46,858 nucleotides of DNA from CAYSUS01 sp964434165. Lineage in GTDB: Bacteria > Planctomycetota > Planctomycetia > Pirellulales > Thermoguttaceae. Location: contig CAYSUS010000055.1 of NCBI GenBank assembly GCA_964434165.1, forward strand, positions 1 through 46,858, in the 5' to 3' direction. The notes below the pieces were generated by a model. The model searched no databases, was not told the DNA's origin, and saw only the letters and a list, made by a program, of their open reading frames with translations. The position numbers and the translations under genes were made by a program. Shown here piece by piece: positions 8,660 through 16,512 of the stretch (its first letter is position 1; the number at the start of each line of letters is the position of its first letter).

Positions 8660-8819
8660 CGTGCCGGTCGCACCGACCAGCAGGGCGGAAGACCGACGGG
8701 AACCGCCCGGCCCCGCCAGGTGCGCCTGGCCGCACGCGCCGTCAAGAGATAGGGTTTTCCAGTTAGCAAGACAAGGGGGCGCTCGTCCTTGACCTGCCTC
8801 TTGCAAAGGATAAGGAACC

Positions 8820-10457
8820 ATGAAACGAGGATTCGGCTTTCGCGTATCGGTCGCCGCGGCCGCATGCCTGACCTTGAGCTCCACCGGCCTGGCCCATGCC
8901 CAGTGGCGCCCGGGCCAGCGCCCGGGGGGCAGCCACTGGGTCGGGCCGGGCGGAAGGCCGCCCCAGCACCTGACCCCGTCGATCCCAGGCGCGCACCACA
9001 TCAACCCGCACGTCAACCCGCACATCAACCCGCACATCAACCCGCACATCAACCCGCACATCAACCCCAGCCCGATCCCCGACCTGATCCCCAATCATCA
9101 CCACCCCCATTCCATCCCCGACTACGTGCCGGGCCACGTGCCCCATCATGTCCCCCAGCCGCCTTCCAACACGATTCCGGACTATACGCCGCCGAGCCAC
9201 GTGGAACCGACGGTCGAGCCGGAGCCGAACGTCTTGCCCGAAGCCGACGTCGATCCCGAGCCCAACGACCCGTTCGGCGACGACGTCCGCCCGGTGACCC
9301 AGGACGATCTGAACCACTGGAAAGACGAGACGCTCAAGCATAACGAGCAGTTGATCGACCAGCTCTCCGAGCTGACCGACGGCAAGCTTGACGAGGCCCT
9401 GGCGCACGTCAAGGACCAGCTCAACCACGGCCATCTCGACGGACAGGCCCTGGCCGACCTGGCGCACCAGATCGCGCCGCTGGTTCACGGCGATTCGGCC
9501 GCGCAGATCGCGGCCAGCAAGCTGCTGTTCAGGATCAACAACAACGCGCGGCTGATCAACCTGCTGATCAACGCGAACATCAACATCAATATCAACGTCA
9601 ACGTGAACGTCAACGTGTTCGCGGGCGTGGGGGTGATCGGCTGGCTGCCGTTCTTCCCCTTCGGCCAGGTCATCGTGCTGAACAACGGCGTCTGGCTGGC
9701 GGGGACCGGCGGCTGCTGCGGTCCCTACATGTGGTTCGACGACGGGCGCTACCCGCAGGCCGTGGGGCTGCCCTACGGCGTGGGGCCGCCGGTGCCCGAG
9801 TCGCAACTCCCGCCCGTCACCAGCGGGGTCCTGCTGATCAACGGGGCCGACACCTCGATCCATTACCAGGTCAACGGCCAGACGTTCACCATGGCGCCGT
9901 CCTACCGTCAGGCCCTGCCGTCGGGCCGCGCGTGGACCGTGTCGTTCGACCGCGGCGGGTCGCGGGGCCGCGCGCGGTACCGCCTGGAGCCGGGCACCTA
10001 CGAGTTCACCGTCACCGACCAGGGCTGGGACCTGTTACGCCAGACCTTCGAGGCCAACGTGGACAACCGCGGCAACCGCTTCACGTTCCGCTACGTCCTG
10101 AACAACCGGCGCGAGACGCTTCTGGCGGACCGGACCCGGACCCATCGCGGGCCGTACCCGCTCTCCATCCGGTTCGACAACGGCGCAGGCAGCACGCGGC
10201 AGAAGTCGCTGCGCACGGCGACCTACCGGGTGGCGCTGGCCGAGGACGGCTCGCTCGACCTGTTCCCGGCCGACGCGGTCAAGGCGCCGGCCCCGATCGC
10301 CGACCTCGCCAGGGCCCGCGACAAGGCCCAGGGCAACCTCTTCGCCGAGCCGAAGAAGATCACGCCCAGCCTGTTCGGCGGCGCGACCGCGGAGACCGAG
10401 TCCGTCCCGTCCACGCCGCGCAGCCCGGCGACGCCATCGCTGTTCGGCGGCGACTGA
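8820..10457 (+). CDS. Exported repeat-rich protein of unknown function
   Basis: A 545-residue protein with a Sec signal peptide (cleavage near AHA-Q, residue 27). I do not recognise a characterised family. Residues 59-85 hold six His-[IV]-Asn-Pro units, then a His/Pro-rich zone to about 120 and an acidic Pro-rich stretch (128-155). A helical segment (160-240) follows, then an alternating (Asn-Ile)3(Asn-Val)4 run at 253-266 leading into a hydrophobic, Gly-rich part with a CC pair (GTGGCCGPYMWF). The C-terminal half looks beta-rich, and the sequence ends with two LFGG motifs. The start has AAGGA upstream. The HINP units suggest metal binding or a wall-spanning stalk, and the NI/NV run suggests a beta-strand or amyloid-like core; both are inference. 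Confidence 0.7.
   Translation: MKRGFGFRVSVAAAACLTLSSTGLAHAQWRPGQRPGGSHWVGPGGRPPQHLTPSIPGAHHINPHVNPHINPHINPHINPHINPSPIPDLIPNHHHPHSIPDYVPGHVPHHVPQPPSNTIPDYTPPSHVEPTVEPEPNVLPEADVDPEPNDPFGDDVRPVTQDDLNHWKDETLKHNEQLIDQLSELTDGKLDEALAHVKDQLNHGHLDGQALADLAHQIAPLVHGDSAAQIAASKLLFRINNNARLINLLINANINININVNVNVNVFAGVGVIGWLPFFPFGQVIVLNNGVWLAGTGGCCGPYMWFDDGRYPQAVGLPYGVGPPVPESQLPPVTSGVLLINGADTSIHYQVNGQTFTMAPSYRQALPSGRAWTVSFDRGGSRGRARYRLEPGTYEFTVTDQGWDLLRQTFEANVDNRGNRFTFRYVLNNRRETLLADRTRTHRGPYPLSIRFDNGAGSTRQKSLRTATYRVALAEDGSLDLFPADAVKAPAPIADLARARDKAQGNLFAEPKKITPSLFGGATAETESVPSTPRSPATPSLFGGD
8997..9068 (+). repeat. 12-bp coding tandem repeat, six units (HINP)
   Basis: Six consecutive 12-base units with consensus CACATCAACCCG start at 8997, 9009, 9021, 9033, 9045 and 9057. 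Unit 2 has G for A and the last ends in C. They encode His-Ile/Val-Asn-Pro in frame. The near identity of units points to recent slippage or expansion. Confidence 0.9.
9576..9617 (+). repeat. 6-bp coding tandem repeat, seven units (Asn-Ile/Asn-Val)
   Basis: Seven hexamers of the form AA[CT][AG]T[CG] encode three Asn-Ile then four Asn-Val dipeptides, a strict polar/apolar alternation expected of a beta-strand. Confidence 0.85.
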
Positions 10458-10496
10458 GGGCCCGGCTCGGACGACCCCGCGCGCAACGAGGCCGGG

Positions 10497-10518
10497 GCGG
10501 CCGGGCGCGGACGGCCGC
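10497..10518. terminator. Candidate bidirectional hairpin between convergent genes
   Basis: GCGGCCG (10497-10503) and CGGCCGC (10512-10518) form a perfect 7-bp stem with an 8-base loop in the 61-base gap between two convergent stop codons. No T-tract follows, so intrinsic termination is only plausible. Confidence 0.35.
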
Positions 10519-10998
10519 TCAGCCCAACAGCTCGACCACCGCTTTCTCGATCTTCTTCGGCGTGTCGGTGGGGCCGAACCGCCTGACCACCGCGCCGTGG
10601 CGATCGACCAGGAACTTCGTGAAGTTCCACTTGATGGCCTTGCTGCCCAGCATGCCCTTCCTGGCCGCCTTGAGGTGCTGATAGAGCGGGTGGGCGCCGC
10701 GGCCGTTGACCGCGATCTTGGCGAACATGGGAAAGGTCACGCCGTAGTTCAGCGAGCAGAAGCTCTGGATCTCCTGCTCGTCGCCCGGCTCCTGGTGGCC
10801 GAACTGGTCGCACGGAAACCCGAGCACCGCCAGGCCGCGGTCCTTGTACCTGCGGTACAGCTCTTCGAGCCCCTTGTACTGGGGCGTGAATCCGCACTTG
10901 CTGGCCACGTTGACGATCAGCAGCACTTGGCCCCGATACGCGTCGAGCGTCTGCGTCTGGCCGTCGATGGTGTTCAGTTCGATGTCGTACAGGCCCAC
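10519..10998 (-). CDS. gpx: Glutathione peroxidase family thiol peroxidase
   Basis: A 159-residue thiol peroxidase of the GPx family, reducing hydrogen peroxide or lipid hydroperoxides; bacterial members usually use thioredoxin. The catalytic tetrad is visible: Cys35 (NVASKCGFT), Gln69 (FPCDQFGHQEPG), and Trp124 and Asn125 (KWNFTKFLVDRHG). The peroxidatic residue is cysteine, not selenocysteine. The start was set at GTG 10998 because GAGGAGG (11004-11010) stands five bases upstream; the ATG at 11034 would add 12 residues and has no such site. No signal peptide, so cytoplasmic. The gap to the divergent NYN gene (10999-11299) holds no other feature I can support. Confidence 0.92.
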   Translation of the reverse strand: MGLYDIELNTIDGQTQTLDAYRGQVLLIVNVASKCGFTPQYKGLEELYRRYKDRGLAVLGFPCDQFGHQEPGDEQEIQSFCSLNYGVTFPMFAKIAVNGRGAHPLYQHLKAARKGMLGSKAIKWNFTKFLVDRHGAVVRRFGPTDTPKKIEKAVVELLG

Positions 10999-11299
10999 AA
11001 AGCCCTCCTCCCGAGTGGATTGTCGCCCTGCCAAGGCGGGAACGTGGACTCGGCGCCTCGCGGCTGAGCGGCGCTGGAGTGTACTTGGATCCGATTTACC
11101 TCATCATACGGTGGGCCCGCGACGACGACGATCCTTGGAGCGGAGATGAGAGGGAAGGCAAGTCCCGTTTCCACCCGGGCAAGGCGGGGGGACCTGCCAA
11201 TTCCGGCGCAAGCCGCTATCCTGTCTTCGGGGGCGTCCCCGCCCGATCTACGACCACCCGAGTGAGCGCTGCCCCGCCAGGGAGAAAGCCGACCCGCCC

Positions 11300-12075
11300 A
11301 TGTCCGAAGAGCCCCTGATCGCCGTGTTCGTCGATTTCGAGAACCTTGCCATTGGCGTGCGCCAGATGAAGGCGGGGCCGTTCCAGATGCAGGTGGTCCT
11401 CAAGCGGCTTCTGGAGAAGGGCCGCCTCGTGTTCAAGCGGGCCTATTGCGACTGGAGCAACTACCGCGACGCGGTCAAGGAGTTCCACGCCCAGGGCATC
11501 GAGCTGATCGACATCCCCCAGAGCAAGATGAGCGGCAAGAACAGCGCCGACATCCGCATGGTGGTCGACGCCCTGGACCTCTGCTACTCGAAAGAGCACA
11601 TCGACACGTTCGCCCTCCTGTCGGGCGACAGCGACNNNNNNNNNNCGACTTCTCGCCCCTGGTGTCGAAGCTCAAGGAGAACCACCGGCGCGTGATCGGC
11701 TGCGGCGTGAAGAGCTCGACCTCCGATCTGCTCATCGGCAACTGCGACGAGTTCATCTACTACGACGACCTCATCCGCGCGGCCACGAAGACCCGGACCG
11801 CGAAGAGAAAAGGCAAGCGCAAGGAGGAGGACAAAAAGCAGGAGGCGATCGACCGCGTCATGGAGGTCCTCACCTCCGCGGAGCAGGACTACGATCCGCT
11901 GTGGGGCTCGACGCTCAAGCAGGCCATCCGACGCGTCCATCCGGGTTTCAGCGAGAGCTACTACGGATACGGGAGCTTCTCCGATCTGCTGGAGGACCTC
12001 CGCGCGCAGGAGCTCGTCGAGTTGGAGTACGACGAGGCCCGGGGGAATTACAAAGTCCGCGGGACGAAGGGGTGA
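11300..12075 (+). CDS. NYN-domain (PIN-like) nuclease with LOTUS/OST-HTH domain, interrupted by an assembly gap
   Basis: NYN (LabA/DUF88-like) proteins are PIN-fold nucleases, and LOTUS/OST-HTH domains bind RNA. Visible NYN motifs are FVDFENLA near the N-terminus, SADIRMVVDAL, and LLSGDSD at the gap, followed by FSPLVSKLKE and GCGVKSSTSDLLI. A basic linker (KRKGKRKEEDKK) leads to a C-terminal winged-helix-like segment of about 65 residues (WGSTLKQAIRRVHPGFSESYYGYGSF...) typical of LOTUS. The N-run breaks the frame as given. The bases before it end in CGAC and those after it begin CGAC; joining them at that 4-base overlap restores SGDSDFSPLV in one frame and gives an intact 253-residue protein. 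No signal peptide. The LamG gene follows immediately, possibly overlapping at GTGA. Confidence 0.85.
11636..11645. other. Assembly gap (10 N), probably spurious
   Basis: A placeholder gap inside the NYN gene. Removing the ten N and one copy of the duplicated CGAC (11632-11635 / 11646-11649) restores the conserved family sequence exactly, so the two contigs appear to overlap rather than being separated. Confidence 0.85.
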
Positions 12076-12083
12076 TCCGCAGC

Positions 12084-13412
12084 ATGAGAAACGCAGTGAT
12101 CGCAGCAACCGCCTTGGTGACCGTGGCATGGTCGCTTCCGGCGGCCGCGCGGGGCGACGAGGCGGTTCACCGGGCCCGGGTCAATCAGGTCGCCGGGACG
12201 AAGGGGCTGGTGGCCTTCTGGGATTTCGATCGGAAGGCCGACGGCACCTGGACGTCCTACCACGACGACGCGGTGGTCCGCCGCGGCTACCCGGTGTTCC
12301 TGCGGCGCATCGGCGACCCGAAGGCCTACACGCCCGACGACTGGCCTTACGACGACGGGCGCTCCCGGCTGAAGCTCGACGCCTCCGGCCCTTTCGGCCG
12401 CGCCGTGTGCTTCGACCAGGGGTACGTCTTCGCCGAGGTGCCGCGGAGCGAGCTCGACGGGACCCCGCTGGACATCTGCGCGCGGCGCCCGTTCACGCTG
12501 ATCGCGTGGGCCAGGTTCCAGGGCAAGCGACACCTCGTGGCCGGGATCTGGGACGAGGGCGGCTGGAACAAGTACCGGGGGCGCCGGCAGGTCGCCCTGT
12601 TCGGCGGACTGTTCGGGTCCAAGGGCGCCATCGGCCACATCTCGGCCACCGGCGCGGCGAGCTATCCCCAGTCCACTGCGCCCGGCTCGCAATACGCCCG
12701 GTGCAGGGCGATCGACGGGGCGGCGTTTGACAACGGCGAGTGGGTCGCGATGGCCATGACCTTCGATCCCGACACGAGCGCCGTGCGCATGTACCTCAAC
12801 GGGGTGGCCACGCCCACGAAGATCACCGACCCGGTCGCCCGCAGCGTGTTCCGCTACGAGGAGCCGGTCGCCAGCAACCCCTATCACTTCCCGTGGCCGA
12901 TCTTCTCGCCGCGCGCGCTGGTCTTGAAGTTCAACGGCTACGACGTGTCCTCGTCGGGCGTGTACGAGCACTGGCTCCGCGTCGATCTCGAAGAGCACCG
13001 CGTCGCGTACGGTCGATCGTGCCCGGAGTCGGCCACGGTTGACGGCGAGTACCGCGTCCGGTTCGACCTTCTCCGCGAAGGCAAGAGCCTGCTGCCCGCC
13101 CCGGCGGTCTTCGCCGCACGGGACGGCCGCGGCATCGAGCTGCCCGACTCGCTCGAAGCCCGGCCGGGTGACCAGATCGTCACGTCGCTCGAGGTCCGCC
13201 GCGGCGGCGCGTGGCGCCGGGTGGGCACGGAGATCGGCTATCCGATCCGCAGCGGCGCCCCGTTCACCTTCGGCAGGGCCTTGGGGCTGGGTGATGACCC
13301 GATCGACCACGGAAGCCAGTTGGCGATTGACGGCGTGGCCGTGTTCAACCGCGTCCTCCGCGCCGAGGAGCTGCGCGGGTTGAGCTTCATCGCCCCGGCC
13401 CCCGGGAAGTAA
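12084..13412 (+). CDS. Exported LamG/concanavalin-like domain protein
   Basis: A 442-residue protein with a signal peptide (MRNAVIAATALVTVAWSLPAAARG). The body resembles concanavalin A/LamG-like jelly rolls found in planctomycete surface proteins: GLVAFWDFD near the N-terminus, PFTLIAWARFQG, GEWVAMAMTFDP.TSAVRMYLNG, and DGVAVFNRVLRAEEL near the end. A beta-sandwich-like insert (about 285-375) separates the two halves. Likely role is carbohydrate or surface binding; no catalytic residues are recognised. ATG 12084 was chosen. A GTG at 12072 overlapping the previous stop (GTGA) would add MIRS and couple it to the NYN gene; neither has a strong ribosome site. The gap 13413-13653 behind it holds nothing I recognise. 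Confidence 0.65.
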   Translation: MRNAVIAATALVTVAWSLPAAARGDEAVHRARVNQVAGTKGLVAFWDFDRKADGTWTSYHDDAVVRRGYPVFLRRIGDPKAYTPDDWPYDDGRSRLKLDASGPFGRAVCFDQGYVFAEVPRSELDGTPLDICARRPFTLIAWARFQGKRHLVAGIWDEGGWNKYRGRRQVALFGGLFGSKGAIGHISATGAASYPQSTAPGSQYARCRAIDGAAFDNGEWVAMAMTFDPDTSAVRMYLNGVATPTKITDPVARSVFRYEEPVASNPYHFPWPIFSPRALVLKFNGYDVSSSGVYEHWLRVDLEEHRVAYGRSCPESATVDGEYRVRFDLLREGKSLLPAPAVFAARDGRGIELPDSLEARPGDQIVTSLEVRRGGAWRRVGTEIGYPIRSGAPFTFGRALGLGDDPIDHGSQLAIDGVAVFNRVLRAEELRGLSFIAPAPGK

Positions 13413-13653
13413 GCTCCGAAGGCGGGACCCGCCGCGCCCCGTATCGGTCGGAGCGGGCCGTGGCGGGGCGAACCGGTGAGCGAGAGCCCGACTGGAACCG
13501 CGGGCCAGGAATCCGCACCCCCCGTGGTGCGTGGCGTCCGTTCTGACGATCTGTCCCTTGCTCCGTCGGATGGCGGCTCGTAGGATGGATGGTTTCGCAC
13601 GCGATTGAGGCGAACGAGCGGGTGGTTCCGACGCGCAGGCGGAGGTATTCGGT

Positions 13654-14664
13654 TTGGAGATCGAGCTGTGGCACTGGGGGGCGTTTGGCGTCGTGATCGT
13701 GGCGCTGCTGGTGATGGACCTGGTCGTCTTTCACCGCCATGCCCACGTCCCCTCGATCCGGGAGTCGGCGGCCTTCACCGTGATGTGGATCGGCCTGGCG
13801 ATCGTGTTCAACGTCTTCCTGTGGTGGTGGCAGGGGAGCGAATCCGGGGCCCTGTTCCTCACCGGCTACCTCATCGAGAAGTCGTTGTCGATGGACAACG
13901 TCTTCGTGTTCGCCGTGATCTTCCGGTTCTTCCAGATTCCCATCCAGTACCAGTACCGCGTGCTCTTCTGGGGCATTCTGGGCGCGATCGTCATGCGCCT
14001 GGGGTTCATTCTCGGCGGGATCGAGCTCATCGAGCGGTTCCGCTTCGTCATCCCCCTTTTCGGCGCGTTCCTGATCTACACGGCCTACAAGCTCGCCCGG
14101 CACTCGCCCGGCGACGAGGTCCACCCCGAGCGGAACATCTTCCTGCGGATCGGGCGCAAGCTGTTCCGCGTGACCAGGGACGACCACCGCGTGCACGGCG
14201 ACCGCTTCTTCGCGCGCCAGGACGGGCTGCTCTGCGTGACTCCGATGTTCCTCGTGCTGCTGGTCGTGGAGAGCACCGACGTGTTGTTCGCCGTCGATAG
14301 CGTGCCGGCGATCATCGGGATCACGCACGACCGGTTCATCGCCTTCACGTCGAACGTCTTCGCGATCCTCGGGCTGCGCGCGCTGTACCTGCTGCTGGCC
14401 GGCGTGATCGACCTTTTCCGCTACCTGCACTATGGGCTCAGCGCCGTGCTGGCGTTCGTGGGCGGGAAGATGGTCGCCGAGTACGTGCACGCGCGGTTCT
14501 ACGCCCACGGGGAGGAAGCCGGGCACCTCGTCCATCCGTTCGTCTCGCTGGCCGTGGTGGCTTCGCTGCTGACGATCTCCGTCGTGGCCTCGATCGTGGC
14601 CGCCCGCGGACACAAGGACGAGATCGCGGAAGCCACGGAGCCGGAGCCCGAGACGGGACACTAG
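13654..14664 (+). CDS. TerC family integral membrane protein
   Basis: A 336-residue TerC/Alx-type protein with about nine transmembrane helices. Family signatures are EKSLSMDN (75-82) in an early helix and ESTDVLFAVDSVPA in the second half, whose acidic residues are thought to bind metal; relatives export manganese or act in tellurite resistance and metalation of exported proteins. The start is TTG at 13654, chosen because GGAGG (13641-13645) lies eight bases upstream and translation begins directly with the first helix. A Glu-rich tail ends the protein. It is transcribed alone. I looked for a manganese riboswitch of the yybP-ykoY type upstream and did not see one. Confidence 0.92.
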   Translation: MEIELWHWGAFGVVIVALLVMDLVVFHRHAHVPSIRESAAFTVMWIGLAIVFNVFLWWWQGSESGALFLTGYLIEKSLSMDNVFVFAVIFRFFQIPIQYQYRVLFWGILGAIVMRLGFILGGIELIERFRFVIPLFGAFLIYTAYKLARHSPGDEVHPERNIFLRIGRKLFRVTRDDHRVHGDRFFARQDGLLCVTPMFLVLLVVESTDVLFAVDSVPAIIGITHDRFIAFTSNVFAILGLRALYLLLAGVIDLFRYLHYGLSAVLAFVGGKMVAEYVHARFYAHGEEAGHLVHPFVSLAVVASLLTISVVASIVAARGHKDEIAEATEPEPETGH

Positions 14665-14680
14665 CTCCGGATCAGCTCCA

Positions 14681-14755
14681 GGGGGTCGGGAGTCTTGTCT
14701 CGGTTGGCGGCTTGGCTGCATGGACGACGCTTTCGAGAGATGACCTCCGACCCCG
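14681..14755. repeat. Palindromic element, GGGGGTCGGGAGTC type (copy 1)
   Basis: The left arm GGGGGTCGGGAGTC (14681-14694) is matched with mismatches by GACCTCCGACCCCG (14742-14755). An inner pair TCTCG (14698-14702) and CGAGA (14734-14738) nests inside. The first 22 bases match 20 of 22 with 44607-44628. The element looks like a REP/MITE-type intergenic repeat. Confidence 0.7.
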
Positions 14756-14765
14756 TCGCCGCACC

Positions 14766-15104
14766 ATGCCCATGCATCGCATCCGGCTCGGTCGTCCCTG
14801 GCAGCGGCGCGAGCGGTGCGGGCGCGTGCTCTGGTCGCGACGTTTCGGCCGTCCCACGGGGCTCGGAGAGGGCGAGCGCGTGGCGATCGTCGTCGGCCCG
14901 CTGGACCCAGCGGGCGAGGTCTCGCTCAACGGCCGACCCCTGGGCCCGCTGGTGGCCGGGGAGGACGAGACGCGGCTCGACGTGACCGACCTGCTGGAGG
15001 ATCGCAACGAGCTGCGGCTCGACCTCGCGGCGATCGCGACGGGCCGCGCCAGCCCGCCCGACGCCCCCCCCACCGAAGTCGCCTTGGAGATCGCCGCGCC
15101 GTAG
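14766..15104 (+). CDS. Small beta-sandwich (glycoside hydrolase family 2 sugar-binding-like) hypothetical protein
   Basis: About 112 residues with no signal peptide or membrane segment. The pattern VSLNGRPLGPL followed by ETRLDVTDLLEDRNELRLDL resembles the jelly-roll strand pair in sugar-binding domains of family 2 glycosidases, where an introduced group name and DVT..L..G.N.L are typical. It stands alone with no catalytic domain, so any function is unknown. The ATG at 14766 lies right behind the palindromic element at 14681-14755 and has no clear ribosome site; ATG 14772 is an alternative. Coding status is supported by family-like pattern and codon bias only. Confidence 0.5.
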   Translation: MPMHRIRLGRPWQRRERCGRVLWSRRFGRPTGLGEGERVAIVVGPLDPAGEVSLNGRPLGPLVAGEDETRLDVTDLLEDRNELRLDLAAIATGRASPPDAPPTEVALEIAAP

Positions 15105-15212
15105 AGGAGCCGTCTCGGCCCGCCTCCTGGCCCTCGCGCACGCACTGCGTTATGCTGAACTCGCGCAGCCGTGGTCGAACGTCCGCCCCTCTTCTTGACA
15201 GAAGGACTTCCC

Positions 15213-15593
15213 ATGCGTGACTTCGCGATCTCTCTGACCCACCGGCCGGGCGCACTGGCCGATGCGACGAACGCCCTCTCGCTCCGCGGGGTGAACCTCA
15301 GGTCGGTGGCCGCCATGACGATCGGCCAGGAGGGCCTGGTCCGCCTGATCCCCGACGACGAGGAGGCCGCGCGCGGCGCGCTGCGCGATGCCAACATCCG
15401 CTTCGAGGAGCACGAGGTGGCCACGGTGCTCCTGGAGAACCGCGCCGGCGAGCTGACCGGCCTGGCGGCCAGCCTGGCCGAAGCCGGCGTCAACGTGGAG
15501 GCGATCTACGTCGTCGGACTGGCCGGCGACCTGATCGAGCTGGCCGTGGCCGCCGACGACATGAAGAAGACCAAGAAGCTGCTGGAGGAATGA
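15213..15593 (+). CDS. Tandem ACT-domain protein
   Basis: A 126-residue cytoplasmic protein made of two ACT domains (about 1-65 and 68-126). The first opens with FAISLTHRPGALADATNALSLRGVNL and the second with VLLENRAGELTGLAASLAEAGVNV, the classic ligand-binding loop layout. ACT domains bind amino acids and regulate enzymes; stand-alone tandem ACT proteins are common and their ligands mostly unknown. The start at 15213 has AGAAGGA seven bases upstream, which favours it over the in-frame GTG at 15171. A palindromic hairpin begins two bases after the stop codon. A TATGCT at 15151-15156 may be the -10. Confidence 0.85.
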   Translation: MRDFAISLTHRPGALADATNALSLRGVNLRSVAAMTIGQEGLVRLIPDDEEAARGALRDANIRFEEHEVATVLLENRAGELTGLAASLAEAGVNVEAIYVVGLAGDLIELAVAADDMKKTKKLLEE

Positions 15594-15594
15594 A

Positions 15595-15625
15595 GACTTC
15601 CGAAGTCTTCAAGACTTCGGAAGTC
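15595..15625. repeat. Nested palindrome GACTTCCGAAGTC-N5-GACTTCGGAAGTC (copy A)
   Basis: GACTTCCGAAGTC (15595-15607), loop TTCAA, GACTTCGGAAGTC (15613-15625): a perfect 13-bp stem whose arms are each palindromes around one central base. It lies between the convergent ACT and CPBP genes and could terminate both, but further copies at 32765 and 37069 show it is a repeat family. Confidence 0.9.
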
Positions 15626-15640
15626 CGGGCCGGGCCTTCT

Positions 15641-16480
15641 TCACCCCAGCAGCCCTTCGTGCCACAGCGCCAGCGCGTCCATCGACAGGGCCACGGCCAC
15701 GTGCAACGCCGCCCCCAGCCAGATCGACCGCGTCTTCAGGCTCATGAATCCCAGGACGATGCCGGCCCCGATCGCGCCGCAGGTCTCGGGCAGGGGCTTG
15801 CCGAAGTGGATCATGCAGTACGGCACCATCATCACGAAGATGGCGTAGATGCCGAACCGGTGCCGCAGCCCTTGGACCATGAACCCGCGGAAGAAGAACT
15901 CCAGGGCGAAGAACTGAAGGACGTAGAACACCTCCCACACGACCAGGCGCGGCCAGAAGGGCTCGCCGCAGAGCGGCTGGTAGAAGGGGTACTTCGCCTG
16001 AAACGCCGCGGTGCGCGAGAAGTACAAGAGCGGCCCGGCCATCGCCGCGAGCATGATCGCATAGATCCATGCGCTACGGAGGATGCCGCGCACCCGGAGG
16101 CCGTAGTCCCCAATCCGCTCGCGGAACACGAGCTTGATGACCAGGCTGGGAATCACCACGTAGGTGATCAGGCTGCCGCCGGCCCAGAACAGCAGCCCGG
16201 CCAGCCGGTGGTCCTGCGGCGTGGCGATCCGCGAGTCGATGGCGGCGCAGAGCGCTGCCAGCCCGATCCCGTCGCCCAGTTCCAGCAGATCGTCCAGGTT
16301 GCCGGAGCGGAACACGTACTCCTGCAGGGTGAGCGCGACCGCCGTGGTCAAGAGCACCCAGATCACCTTCCAGTCCAGGCCCGGGCTTTCGATCGCATGC
16401 TCCAGGGCCTCCTGCTCGGCACGGCGCAGCGTCTCTTGGAGGCCGGGAAGCGACTCGGGCGCGGGGGATGTCTGGTGCAT
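15641..16480 (-). CDS. CPBP (CAAX protease/bacteriocin-processing) family membrane protein
   Basis: A 279-residue integral membrane protein. After a 40-residue cytoplasmic head come about seven hydrophobic segments. The C-terminal half carries the CPBP (Abi/Rce1-like) motifs: LEFFFRGFM in the place of EExxxR (first Glu replaced by Leu), MIHFGKPLPE, and LHVAVALSMD. Family members are intramembrane glutamate proteases or structural relatives. With the first motif altered, activity is uncertain. ATG 16480 was chosen; it lies 32 bases behind the stop of the oligopeptide ATPase gene, so it may be the last gene of that operon. Confidence 0.8.
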   Translation of the reverse strand: MHQTSPAPESLPGLQETLRRAEQEALEHAIESPGLDWKVIWVLLTTAVALTLQEYVFRSGNLDDLLELGDGIGLAALCAAIDSRIATPQDHRLAGLLFWAGGSLITYVVIPSLVIKLVFRERIGDYGLRVRGILRSAWIYAIMLAAMAGPLLYFSRTAAFQAKYPFYQPLCGEPFWPRLVVWEVFYVLQFFALEFFFRGFMVQGLRHRFGIYAIFVMMVPYCMIHFGKPLPETCGAIGAGIVLGFMSLKTRSIWLGAALHVAVALSMDALALWHEGLLG

Positions 16481-16512
16481 GGGGGACTGCGGCCTTCGCG
16501 GTGCCGGCCTGC

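Noticed and set aside
8538..8735. N-terminal extension of the LRR protein
   Set aside because: The 66 upstream codons cross the sigma-70 promoter at 8631-8659 and read as low-complexity Ala/Arg/Pro/Gly, so they are not coding.
8997..9068. CRISPR-like array
   Set aside because: The units are 12 bases with no spacers and lie in frame in an exported protein.
11300..11695. Truncated or frameshifted NYN pseudogene
   Set aside because: The frame break is caused by the N-run; joining the contig ends at their 4-base overlap restores one intact frame.
13413..13653. Possible manganese riboswitch (yybP-ykoY) before the TerC gene
   Set aside because: The region lacks the conserved loops of that riboswitch, and nothing there resembles its paired layout.
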